A stretch of 64,000 nucleotides of DNA from assembly GCA_963730685.1 (NCBI GenBank), contig CAVSSP010000001.1:1798001-1862000 (forward strand), written 5' to 3'. This DNA is from Bog-756 sp963730685. GTDB taxonomy: Bacteria; Actinomycetota; Acidimicrobiia; Acidimicrobiales; RAAP-2. The notes below the pieces were generated by a model that saw only the letters and a program-made list of their open reading frames with translations, was not told the DNA's origin and did no database searches. Numbering within the stretch: the first letter of the stretch is position 1; every line of letters begins with the position of its first letter. Of the stretch, positions 7,798 through 15,358 are shown piece by piece. The translations under genes and the position numbers were made by a program.

Positions 7798-9678
7798 ATG
7801 ACCACTGGCATGGACGGGAAACTTCAGACGGCGAATGAAGCCCCCGGCGACGTCGATACCCGGTCCACGACCGAGGTACCCGACGCACTGGACACCCCGG
7901 ACGTGGCGGACGTGCAGGTCCACGAGAACGGTCTGGACCGCGAGCGGGTGGCGCTGGGGCTTGCCCTCCAGTCCCGGGCCGACGAAATCGGGCGACTCGT
8001 GGACGAACGGTTCTCCGCCGACCTCAAGGGCCACGCCTTCGTCGCCGCCAGGCTCGGCACCTACCTGATCGGGCGTTGGCTGGCCACCGATGTCGCCGCC
8101 TCGGCCGAGGACGAGGGTCTCCTGGCCCAACAGGGGGAGCTGGCCCTCGTGGAGGACACCGTCCTGTCCAACGTGGCCAAGGCGTACTTCGCCTGGCGCG
8201 ACCTCACCTGTCTGGTGCTCGCCGAGGAGGCGGCCCGGCTCGGGGTGAGCGACGAACTGCTCACCCTGGCGACCGAGGTGGTCAGGCTCAGCTCCGACGG
8301 CAGCCTGGTCCGCATCGTTCGTCAGTTCGACCAGACCCGGAGGGAGCTTCAACAGAAGCTGAACGAAGAGCAGGCCACCCTGGCCCATCGTGCCCTCCAC
8401 GACCAGTTGACCGGGCTCCCCAACCGGGCGCTGCTGGTCGACCGGTTGGGCCAGGCGGCCAGCGCCCTCCTGCGCAGGCAGGGTGCGGCCATGCTCCTCT
8501 ATCTCGATCTCGATAATTTCAAGGCCATCAACGACCGGTTCGGCCATGCGGCCGGTGACTGCCTGCTGGTGGAGGTGGCCGACCGCCTGCAGCGCCTGGT
8601 GCGGTCAGGAGACACCGTCGCCCGTCTGGGTGGCGACGAGTTCGTCGTACTGGCCCAGGACCTCTCGGACCCCGAGGCGTCCGCCCGGTCGTTGGCCGAG
8701 CGGATCCACTTCGCCATGCGGGCACCGGTGGCGGTGGGGGAGCGGCATCTCTACACCTCGGTGAGCATCGGCATCGCCCCCGTCGAGCCCGGAGTCGACC
8801 CCGAGGTGTGCATGGCCCAGGCCGATGCCGCCATGTACCAGGCCAAGCGGGGCGGACCGGCCCGTTACGAATGCTTCAACAGCTTGATCGGCGAAGACAA
8901 CCGCCGCCGGAGCCAGCTCGCCCACGAGCTCCGGGCCGCCCACGAGTTGGGTCAGCTCTCGGTCCACTATCAACCGCTGTTCAAGCTGGGCGGCGACGTG
9001 GTCGGCATGGAGGCCCTGCTGCGCTGGGACCATCCCGAGCTCGGTTCGGTGGCACCCGCTGAGTTCATCCCGCTGCTCGAACGCAGCCGCGACATCGTGC
9101 CGGTCGGCCGCTGGGTGCTGGGGGAGGCCACCCGCCAGTGCCGGAAGTGGCAGACCCAGGGGAATCCCGACCTCACCGTGTCGGTCAACGTGTCAGCCCG
9201 ACAACTCCAGGACCCGTCGTTCTACGACGATGTCAGCCATGCTCTGCGGTGCTCGCACCTCGCCCCGGAGACGTTGGTGCTCGAGATCACCGAGTCCGTG
9301 CTCGTCATGGACATCGTCCGCATCGGTGCCATCATGCAGAAGATCCGCGACCTCGGCGTGCACATGGCCCTGGACGACTTCGGTACCGGCTACTCGTCCC
9401 TGCTGTACCTGAAGGACCTCCCGATCGACCGCCTCAAGGTCGACCGCAGCTTCGTGTCGGGCCTGGGTGCCTCCGAGCAGGACACCACCATCATCTCCAC
9501 CGTGGTCCAACTCGCCCACGATCTGGGCCTGCGGGTGGTGGCCGAGGGCGTCGAGACAGAGGCCGAGCTGGAGGCGGTCGGTGCTATGGGCTGTGACGAG
9601 GCACAGGGCTTCTTGCTGGGGCGACCCGGCCCGGCCCAGGCCCTTCCTCCCCAACGGGTCCTGTCGATCGACGGCTGA
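7798..9678 (+). CDS. Bifunctional diguanylate cyclase/c-di-GMP phosphodiesterase (GGDEF-EAL)
   Basis: 626 residues. An N-terminal helical sensor-like region (about 45-195) is followed by GGDEF (about 200-360) and EAL (about 375-620). The GGDEF motif RLGGDEF is intact, and an RxxD inhibitory I-site (RSGD) lies five residues before it. The EAL domain keeps MEALLRW, the metal-site DDFGTGYSSL and KVDRSFV. So both synthesis (2 GTP to c-di-GMP) and hydrolysis (to pGpG) are chemically possible. It has no membrane segment, so it is probably cytosolic. The ATG at 7798 is chosen because the preceding 100 codons are Pro/Arg-rich intergenic sequence. The sensor ligand is unknown. Confidence 0.93.
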   Translation: MTTGMDGKLQTANEAPGDVDTRSTTEVPDALDTPDVADVQVHENGLDRERVALGLALQSRADEIGRLVDERFSADLKGHAFVAARLGTYLIGRWLATDVAASAEDEGLLAQQGELALVEDTVLSNVAKAYFAWRDLTCLVLAEEAARLGVSDELLTLATEVVRLSSDGSLVRIVRQFDQTRRELQQKLNEEQATLAHRALHDQLTGLPNRALLVDRLGQAASALLRRQGAAMLLYLDLDNFKAINDRFGHAAGDCLLVEVADRLQRLVRSGDTVARLGGDEFVVLAQDLSDPEASARSLAERIHFAMRAPVAVGERHLYTSVSIGIAPVEPGVDPEVCMAQADAAMYQAKRGGPARYECFNSLIGEDNRRRSQLAHELRAAHELGQLSVHYQPLFKLGGDVVGMEALLRWDHPELGSVAPAEFIPLLERSRDIVPVGRWVLGEATRQCRKWQTQGNPDLTVSVNVSARQLQDPSFYDDVSHALRCSHLAPETLVLEITESVLVMDIVRIGAIMQKIRDLGVHMALDDFGTGYSSLLYLKDLPIDRLKVDRSFVSGLGASEQDTTIISTVVQLAHDLGLRVVAEGVETEAELEAVGAMGCDEAQGFLLGRPGPAQALPPQRVLSIDG

Positions 9679-9790
9679 CCAGCCTTCCGGTCGCGGGGGT
9701 GGTCCGCATCGGAACCCATCGTGAGTGCGATCCTGCTCCCGGCATCGGCCGGGCTCCAGGGCTCGGCCGAGCGGGCGACGGGGCGCCGGA

Positions 9791-10699
9791 TCAGAGGCCG
9801 GCGAGCGAGTGGAACGCGACGGCTGCAGCAGTTGCCACGTTCAACGAGTCGACCCCGTTCGCCATCGGGATCGGAACGGCTACATCCGACGCCGCCAGGG
9901 CCCCGGCCGACAGGCCGGGGCCTTCGGCCCCGAGGAGCAGGGCCACGCCCCCGGGGCGCCCGGATCCGGCTATCCGGGCCCGCAGGTCGGTGAGAGTGGC
10001 GGTTCGGACCCCGCCGCCGAAGGCCAAGCGCGGGGTCATGGCGGCGACGACGAAGCCGGCCGCACGCACCTCGTCGAGCCCGGTCGGCCATGGCGCCAGT
10101 CGGGCGAACGGAACATGGAGGACGTGCCCGACGGACACGCGGACCGACCGTCGGTACAGCGGGTCGGCGCATGTCGGGTCGAGGAGCACCCCGGCCACCC
10201 CGAACGCGGCGGCGTTGCGGAACAAGGCGCCGATGTTCTCATGGTCGTTGAGGCCCTCGAGCACGGCGACCAGCCGAGGAGCCTCCCCCGAAACGGTCGT
10301 ACCGACGGCGTCGGCCAGGAGCTGCTCGGGCGCGGTGGGCGACGGGCGGTCGGCGACGGCCACCACGCCCCGATGCAGGGCGAAGCCGACCGTGCCGGCC
10401 ACCACCCCCCGGGATCCGATCAACACCGGCGCCCCCCGGGCGCGTGTGGCCGCCACCAGGTCGCCGGCCGCCGCCGCATGCCGATCGTCGACGAGCAGCG
10501 AGCGAACGGTGTACCCGGAGGTGAGGAGGCGTGCGACGGCCAGCCTTCCTTCCACCACGAAGACCGACTGATCGGCCTCCAGCGCCATCCGGCCGGCCGG
10601 GTCGTTGAGGCCCCGGTAGAGGTCGAGCCGTGGGTCGTCGGGGTCGTCCACCCCGATCAGGGGACCCAGGGTCACCGGGTCCTCGTGCGCGTCCGACAC
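9791..10699 (-). CDS. TrmH/SpoU-family RNA 2'-O-methyltransferase
   Basis: 302 residues. The C-terminal SPOUT domain carries the three family motifs: motif 1 EGLNDHENIGALFRNAAAFG, motif 2 LLLGAEGPGLS and motif 3 PMANGVDSLNVATAAAVAFH. The N-terminal part (SVFVVEGRLAVARLLTSG) is the substrate-binding L30e-like domain of rRNA/tRNA methyltransferases. It transfers methyl from SAM to a ribose 2'-OH; the target nucleotide cannot be inferred. The start is GTG at 10699. The cupin gene upstream is divergent. Confidence 0.92.
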   Translation of the reverse strand: MSDAHEDPVTLGPLIGVDDPDDPRLDLYRGLNDPAGRMALEADQSVFVVEGRLAVARLLTSGYTVRSLLVDDRHAAAAGDLVAATRARGAPVLIGSRGVVAGTVGFALHRGVVAVADRPSPTAPEQLLADAVGTTVSGEAPRLVAVLEGLNDHENIGALFRNAAAFGVAGVLLDPTCADPLYRRSVRVSVGHVLHVPFARLAPWPTGLDEVRAAGFVVAAMTPRLAFGGGVRTATLTDLRARIAGSGRPGGVALLLGAEGPGLSAGALAASDVAVPIPMANGVDSLNVATAAAVAFHSLAGL

Positions 10700-10817
10700 C
10701 GGGCCAGCATCGCGTACCCGAACGCCGCCGGCGCGATTCCGACCGGCCGGCCGGCATCCGGCCGGACCGGGGAAGTGCAGATCCGGCTCGGCAGTCGCCC
10801 GGTAGTAGACAGTGGCG

Positions 10818-11171
10818 ATGCGATTCGCCCGTATCTACAACGGCGAGGATGGCTCGGCTCACTTCGGGGAGGGTGAGACGCCGTTCGCCAGCGCCGAGTT
10901 CGCGCCACCGGCGCCACCGCTCGATGTCTCACCGGCAATGCCGGTCCGAGAGGTGATGTTCATTCGGTTCCGAGCCGGTTGGACGGATCCGGCCCACCCC
11001 GCCCCGGCCCGCCAGTGGATGTTGGTCTTGTCGGGGCGGGGCGAGAGCACTGCCGGTGGTGAGACGAGGACGTGGGGACCGGGCGATGTGTTCCTCCTCG
11101 AAGACACATCGGGTCCCGGCCATGGGACGACCATTATCGAGGACACCGTGATGGCGGTGGTCCGCTGTTGA
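10818..11171 (+). CDS. Small cupin-domain protein
   Basis: 117 residues forming a single cupin barrel. AHPAPARQWMLVLSGRGE (first cupin motif) and TRTWGPGDVFLLEDTSGPGH (second motif with PGD turn and terminal His) are visible. Single-domain cupins of this kind are often metal-binding dioxygenases, isomerases or ligand sensors, and function is open here. GTG at 10812 is an alternative start two codons upstream. It is convergent with the PLP lyase gene, with only 15 bp between stops. Confidence 0.8.
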   Translation: MRFARIYNGEDGSAHFGEGETPFASAEFAPPAPPLDVSPAMPVREVMFIRFRAGWTDPAHPAPARQWMLVLSGRGESTAGGETRTWGPGDVFLLEDTSGPGHGTTIIEDTVMAVVRC

Positions 11172-11186
11172 CACCCTCGGGCGGTC

Positions 11187-12578
11187 TCAGGGCTCGGCGG
11201 GTACGGCCTGCTGGGTATCGAGCATGTCGGCCATCACCATCTTGATGAACCCGTCGGCCTCGTCGGTCATGCCCCCGGCCACCCCTCCGTAGATCGCACC
11301 CGATGACGGGGCCTCGGCGGCATGGGCAGTGGCGTACTCGACGGCGGCGGCCAGGTCCTCGGCGAACGACTCGGCCACCCCGGCCTGGGTCTGGGGCCGG
11401 GTGACCGCCATGTGGAGCGCGTTGGGGTACTGCTGTCCGTTGAACCGCCATCCCCGTCCGCGCATGAAGTCGTTGACGTGGTAGACGTCGAACTGGTCTG
11501 AGGTGAAGCTGAACAGGAACGTGGGATTGCCGAGGATGCGCAGGGCGGGGTGGGAGCGCACCGCAGCCTGCATCGTCGCCGCCGTCGCGAAGATCTCCTC
11601 GGCGTAGCGCCGGTACCCCTGGCGTCCGAGTTGGACCATCGATGCCCAGGTGGCGGCGATGAGACCGCCCGAGCGCGATCCCTCCATGCCCGGAGAGCAG
11701 TACTTGCCGCCGCTCCAGTCGGTGAGGAAGAAGTACTGGGAGTTGCGGAGTGCCTTGTCCCGGAACGTCAGTACCGAGGTCCCCTTGAAGGCGTAGCCGT
11801 ACTTATGGGTGTCGGCGGACATGGAGGTCACTCCGGCATGCCGGTAGTCGAACACGGGGATGTCATACCCGAGCTCCTGGCCGAACGGGAGGATGAACCC
11901 GCCGAGGCAGCTGTCAACGTGGAGGCCCACCCCGTGGCGAAGTGCGATGTCGGACAGATCGCCGATCGGATCGATGGTCCCGTAGCCGTAGTTGCAGGCC
12001 GAGCCGATGATGGCCACCGTGTCCCCGTCGATGTGCTGGTCCACCCACGCCGTGTCGACCTGGGTGGTGGCGGGATCCACCGGGGCCACTCGGAGGTCGA
12101 TACCGAACAGGTGACATGCCTTGTCGAAGGCCGGGTGGGCAGTCTCGGGCTTGATCACATTGGGGCGGCGTACCCCCCGCTCCTGGGCCGCCGACTCCCG
12201 GTAGGCCAGCATGGCGTGGCAGATGCTCCCGGTCCCGCCGGTGGAGACCAGGCCGGCCGGCTCTCCGTCGTCGACGGCGTCGGCGTGGAGCAGGTCGAGG
12301 GTCATGGCGATGATCTCGGCTTCGAATTTGGTGGCGCTCGGGCACATATCACGCTGGAGGACGTTGACGTGGGCGAACAGGCCGAAGGCCTCGTTCATGA
12401 AGTGGTAGTGGTCGTGGTCCCCGCAGTACATGGTGCCCGAGCACTTGCCCGACTCCCACGAGGCGTCCTCTTCCTCAGCCATCGCGTGCATCGTGGCCAG
12501 GAGCTCGGCACGCGGCGTCCCCTCCTCGGGAAGCCGTCGGTGCACGGCGAAGCGGCCGTCGTACGGGAAGGTGCTCAT
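11187..12578 (-). CDS. Group II PLP-dependent decarboxylase/lyase (sphingosine-1-phosphate lyase-like)
   Basis: 463 residues. Fold-type I PLP enzyme of the glutamate decarboxylase/S1P-lyase group. The lysine motif is SMSADTHKYGYAFKGTSVL, VDSCLGGFILPFG carries the PLP-pyridine Asp, and LVSTGGTGSICHA lies in the phosphate-binding region. The ADTHKYGYAFKG arrangement matches sphinganine-1-phosphate aldolase-like proteins better than glutamate decarboxylases. The substrate (phosphorylated amino alcohol or amino acid) is inferred. A GAGGAG Shine-Dalgarno precedes the ATG. The Gfo/Idh gene upstream is 25 bp away on the same strand and may be cotranscribed. Confidence 0.87.
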   Translation of the reverse strand: MSTFPYDGRFAVHRRLPEEGTPRAELLATMHAMAEEEDASWESGKCSGTMYCGDHDHYHFMNEAFGLFAHVNVLQRDMCPSATKFEAEIIAMTLDLLHADAVDDGEPAGLVSTGGTGSICHAMLAYRESAAQERGVRRPNVIKPETAHPAFDKACHLFGIDLRVAPVDPATTQVDTAWVDQHIDGDTVAIIGSACNYGYGTIDPIGDLSDIALRHGVGLHVDSCLGGFILPFGQELGYDIPVFDYRHAGVTSMSADTHKYGYAFKGTSVLTFRDKALRNSQYFFLTDWSGGKYCSPGMEGSRSGGLIAATWASMVQLGRQGYRRYAEEIFATAATMQAAVRSHPALRILGNPTFLFSFTSDQFDVYHVNDFMRGRGWRFNGQQYPNALHMAVTRPQTQAGVAESFAEDLAAAVEYATAHAAEAPSSGAIYGGVAGGMTDEADGFIKMVMADMLDTQQAVPAEP

Positions 12579-12603
12579 GGGGTGGTCTCCTCGGTCGTGG
12601 CGG

Positions 12604-13605
12604 TCATGTTCCCCTCGGGCGCATGCCGGCGGCGCGGTACACGGCGTCGATGACTTGCATGGTGGCCACCGAGTCGCTCGGCGGCGTCAGCACGGGACCT
12701 TCCCGCAGCACCGCGTTGCAGAAGGCGTCGAGTTGGTAGGAGTAGGTCGGGCGCCGGGACGGGAACTCGGTGCGGCGGCCCCCACCGGACCGGACGGTCA
12801 GCCAGCTGACCGTCTGCGGGGCGATCGGGTTGAACACCCGAAGCTCACCGTCGTCACCGCTGGCCCGGGCGGACAGGTGGAGGAGCGATCTCGACCACAT
12901 CGAGCAGTGCACCGTTGCGGTGTGCCCGCTCGGGAACAGCAGGTCCGCCCGCATCGCCCGGTCGATGTCAGGACCATGGAGCGTGGCGGTGGCGGACGTC
13001 ACGCTGGGCTCCTCGCCGCCGAGCAGACGGGCCCAGTGCACCACGTAGGCACCCATGTCCATCATGGCGCCGCCGCTGAGTCCGGCCTGGTAGCGAATGT
13101 CAGACTTGTCCGGGATCGGGGCGCACAGCCACGCCTCGACGTGGCGGAGCCTTCCCAACTCCCCACTGTGCACGATCTCGTGCATCCGGTGGGCGAGGGG
13201 GTGATAGCGGTAGTGGAACGCCTCCATCACCACCAGTCCCGAACGGGCGGCAGGCCGGTCGGCCGCCACCGCCACCGCTTCGGCCTCGTCGGCATTGGAG
13301 GTGAACGGCTTCTCGCACAGCACGTGCTTGCCGGCGGCGAGGGCGTTGAGGGTCCACTCCGCGTGCAGGCTGTTGGGCAGGGGGATGTAGACGGCGTCCA
13401 CGGACGGGTCGTCACACACGTCCTGGTAGGTCGCGGCCACCCGTGCGATGCCGTGACGTGCGGCGAAGTCGGCGGCACGACTGCGATCCCGGGCTGCCAC
13501 CACCTCGACGGATGCCTCAGCGTTGGTGGCTGCCGGTTTCAAGAGTGCGGCCGGGGCGATCCGGGCGGCGCCGAGCACTCCGAACCGGACCTGGGCGGTG
13601 GGCAT
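12604..13605 (-). CDS. Gfo/Idh/MocA-family NAD(P)-dependent oxidoreductase
   Basis: 333 residues. The N-terminal Rossmann fold begins VRFGVLGAARIAPAALLKPA, and the hallmark GKHVLCEKPF carries the family EKP motif. EAFHYRYHPLAHRMHE follows as in glucose-fructose oxidoreductase and trans-dihydrodiol dehydrogenase-like members. It likely oxidises or reduces a sugar, cyclitol or dihydrodiol with NAD(P); the substrate is unknown. The ATG at 13605 is preferred over GTG 13614, because a TACCGT box ends exactly 7 bases upstream with no Shine-Dalgarno. It is followed 25 bp later by the PLP lyase. Confidence 0.9.
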   Translation of the reverse strand: MPTAQVRFGVLGAARIAPAALLKPAATNAEASVEVVAARDRSRAADFAARHGIARVAATYQDVCDDPSVDAVYIPLPNSLHAEWTLNALAAGKHVLCEKPFTSNADEAEAVAVAADRPAARSGLVVMEAFHYRYHPLAHRMHEIVHSGELGRLRHVEAWLCAPIPDKSDIRYQAGLSGGAMMDMGAYVVHWARLLGGEEPSVTSATATLHGPDIDRAMRADLLFPSGHTATVHCSMWSRSLLHLSARASGDDGELRVFNPIAPQTVSWLTVRSGGGRRTEFPSRRPTYSYQLDAFCNAVLREGPVLTPPSDSVATMQVIDAVYRAAGMRPRGT

Positions 13606-13653
13606 GGCGCCCACGGTAGCGAACCTGGGTGGACGGTCGGGCCGCGCCGGTGC

Positions 13654-15177
13654 TCAGCTGCGGTCCCGGAGGGGGGTGGCCTCGAGGGGACAGCAGTAGG
13701 AGGGCGCCTCCCCGGCGGTTCCGGGTCGCTCCGCTGCGGGTTGGGATGGATCCCGGATGCCGACCGCCGCCACCACCCCGCCGATCACGCACCAGGAGGC
13801 GGCGATGAGCACCGCCCGCTGGAAACCGTTCCCGAGGGAGTGGGGGGAGAGGTAGCTGAGGCCGGTGATGCCACCGAGCGTCGGGAGGACGGCCACGGCA
13901 ACCAGGCTGCCGATGCGGGCCACGTCGTTGTTCACGGCCGATGCCAGTCCCGCGTGGTGGTCCGGCACCGAGTTGAGGGCGGTGGCGGTGAGGGGGGCGA
14001 CGGTGGCGGCCAACCCGGCGCCGAGGACCAACACCGCCGGGAGTACCCCGGTCAGGTAGGAGCCCGCTCCGGGGACCCTGACCATGAGCGCCAGCCCGAG
14101 ACCGACCACGATGGGGCCGGCGCTCATCTGGAGCCGTGGTCCGATGGAGGAGGCCAGACGTCCGGATCGGGCGGAGAAGGCCAGCATGACGGCGGTCAGC
14201 GGCAGCAGCGCGATCCCGGACTCGAGGGGGGAGTAGTGATCCACCACCTGGAGGACCACGGGCAGGAGGAACAGGACACCCCCGAGGCCGGCGTAGACGA
14301 CGAATGTGACAGCGTTGGTCACGGTGAACTGGCGGTTCCCGAAGATGTCGAGGGGAAGCATGGGCGACAGGGAGCGGTGCTCGACCACGATGAAGGCGGC
14401 GGCGCCGATCACGCCCGCCGCCAACGAGGCCGCCACGGTGGCCGCCGACCATCCCCGGGACGGACCTTCGATCAGGGCGTACGAGATCCCCGAGAGGGCC
14501 ACCGTGGCCAGCGCGGCGCCGGCGACGTCGATGCGCCTGCCGGCGGAGACGTCCCGCGATTCAGGGAGGTGACGGGCCGAGATCAACAGCACCGCGGCGC
14601 CGATGGGGATGTTGATCAGGAAGATCCACCGCCACGAGGCGACGGCGATGAGATACCCCCCCAGCAGCGGCCCCACGGCGGTGGCGACGCCGCCCAGCCC
14701 TGACCATGCCCCGATGGCCTCGTTGCGGTCGCTGGGAGCGAAGGACGCCTCGAGGATGGCCAGGCTCCCCGGGGTGAGCAGTGCACCGCCGATCCCCTGC
14801 AGGACCCTGGTGACGATGAGCTGGGACGATCCCGAGGCGAAGGCACAGGCCGTCGAAGCCACTGCGAACCAGGCGACCCCGATCAGGAACACCCGCTTCC
14901 GTCCGAACCGGTCCCCCAGGGACCCGCCGAGGAGGAGGAGCGCGCTGAGGGTGAGCGTGTATCCGGTGACGACCCACTGCAGCGTGCCGACGGAGGCATG
15001 GAAGTCACGACCGATGGTCGGGAGGGCGATGCCGATGACGGTGGCGTCGATCGCCGCCATCCCCGATCCCAGGACGGTGGCGCCGATGGCCCATCGACCG
15101 GGAGCGGTCCGGTAACGGAGCAGGTGCGGGCCGCCGGAACTGGCGGGGCCGGCGGGGGGTTCGCTCGGACCGTCCAT
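13654..15177 (-). CDS. MFS drug-efflux transporter, DHA2 (EmrB/QacA) family
   Basis: 507 residues and about 14 hydrophobic segments, the DHA2 topology. Motif A-like GGSLGDRFGRKRVFLIGVAW follows TM2, and VLQGIGGALLTPGSLAIL with the following region supplies the motif C family signature. DATVIGIALPTIGRDF is the TM1 motif D1 of this family. It is a proton-coupled exporter of drugs or metabolites in the inner membrane; the substrate is unknown. The start at 15177 is chosen (MDGPSEPP). No regulator gene is adjacent. It is divergent from the EAL protein across 181 bp containing a 9-bp tandem repeat. Confidence 0.93.
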   Translation of the reverse strand: MDGPSEPPAGPASSGGPHLLRYRTAPGRWAIGATVLGSGMAAIDATVIGIALPTIGRDFHASVGTLQWVVTGYTLTLSALLLLGGSLGDRFGRKRVFLIGVAWFAVASTACAFASGSSQLIVTRVLQGIGGALLTPGSLAILEASFAPSDRNEAIGAWSGLGGVATAVGPLLGGYLIAVASWRWIFLINIPIGAAVLLISARHLPESRDVSAGRRIDVAGAALATVALSGISYALIEGPSRGWSAATVAASLAAGVIGAAAFIVVEHRSLSPMLPLDIFGNRQFTVTNAVTFVVYAGLGGVLFLLPVVLQVVDHYSPLESGIALLPLTAVMLAFSARSGRLASSIGPRLQMSAGPIVVGLGLALMVRVPGAGSYLTGVLPAVLVLGAGLAATVAPLTATALNSVPDHHAGLASAVNNDVARIGSLVAVAVLPTLGGITGLSYLSPHSLGNGFQRAVLIAASWCVIGGVVAAVGIRDPSQPAAERPGTAGEAPSYCCPLEATPLRDRS

Positions 15178-15250
15178 GGTGACACCGTTCCACATCCGAT
15201 GTGCTCCGGCGACCGTCCGCCGGTCGGCGGGTGGTCGCCGCGGCCTCGGA

Positions 15251-15302
15251 CCGCCGGGACCGCCGGGACAACCGGGACAACCGGGACAACCGGGACAACC
15301 GG
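15251..15302. repeat. 9-bp tandem repeat in divergent promoter region
   Basis: Two CCGCCGGGA units are followed by three full CAACCGGGA units and a partial fourth. It sits between the DHA2 exporter start (15177) and the EAL gene start (15359). If the EAL frame were translated from GTG 15176 it would encode a collagen-like run GPPGPPGQPGQPGQPGQP. Confidence 0.85.
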
Positions 15303-15358
15303 TTCAGCCGACCGAAGACCATGCCGATACAGCCAGGGTGGAACAAGGTCCCGGGCCG

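Noticed and set aside
12430..14703. 757-codon plus-strand open frame
   Set aside because: It crosses two well-defined minus-strand genes (Gfo/Idh/MocA and DHA2 exporter) and has no recognisable feature.
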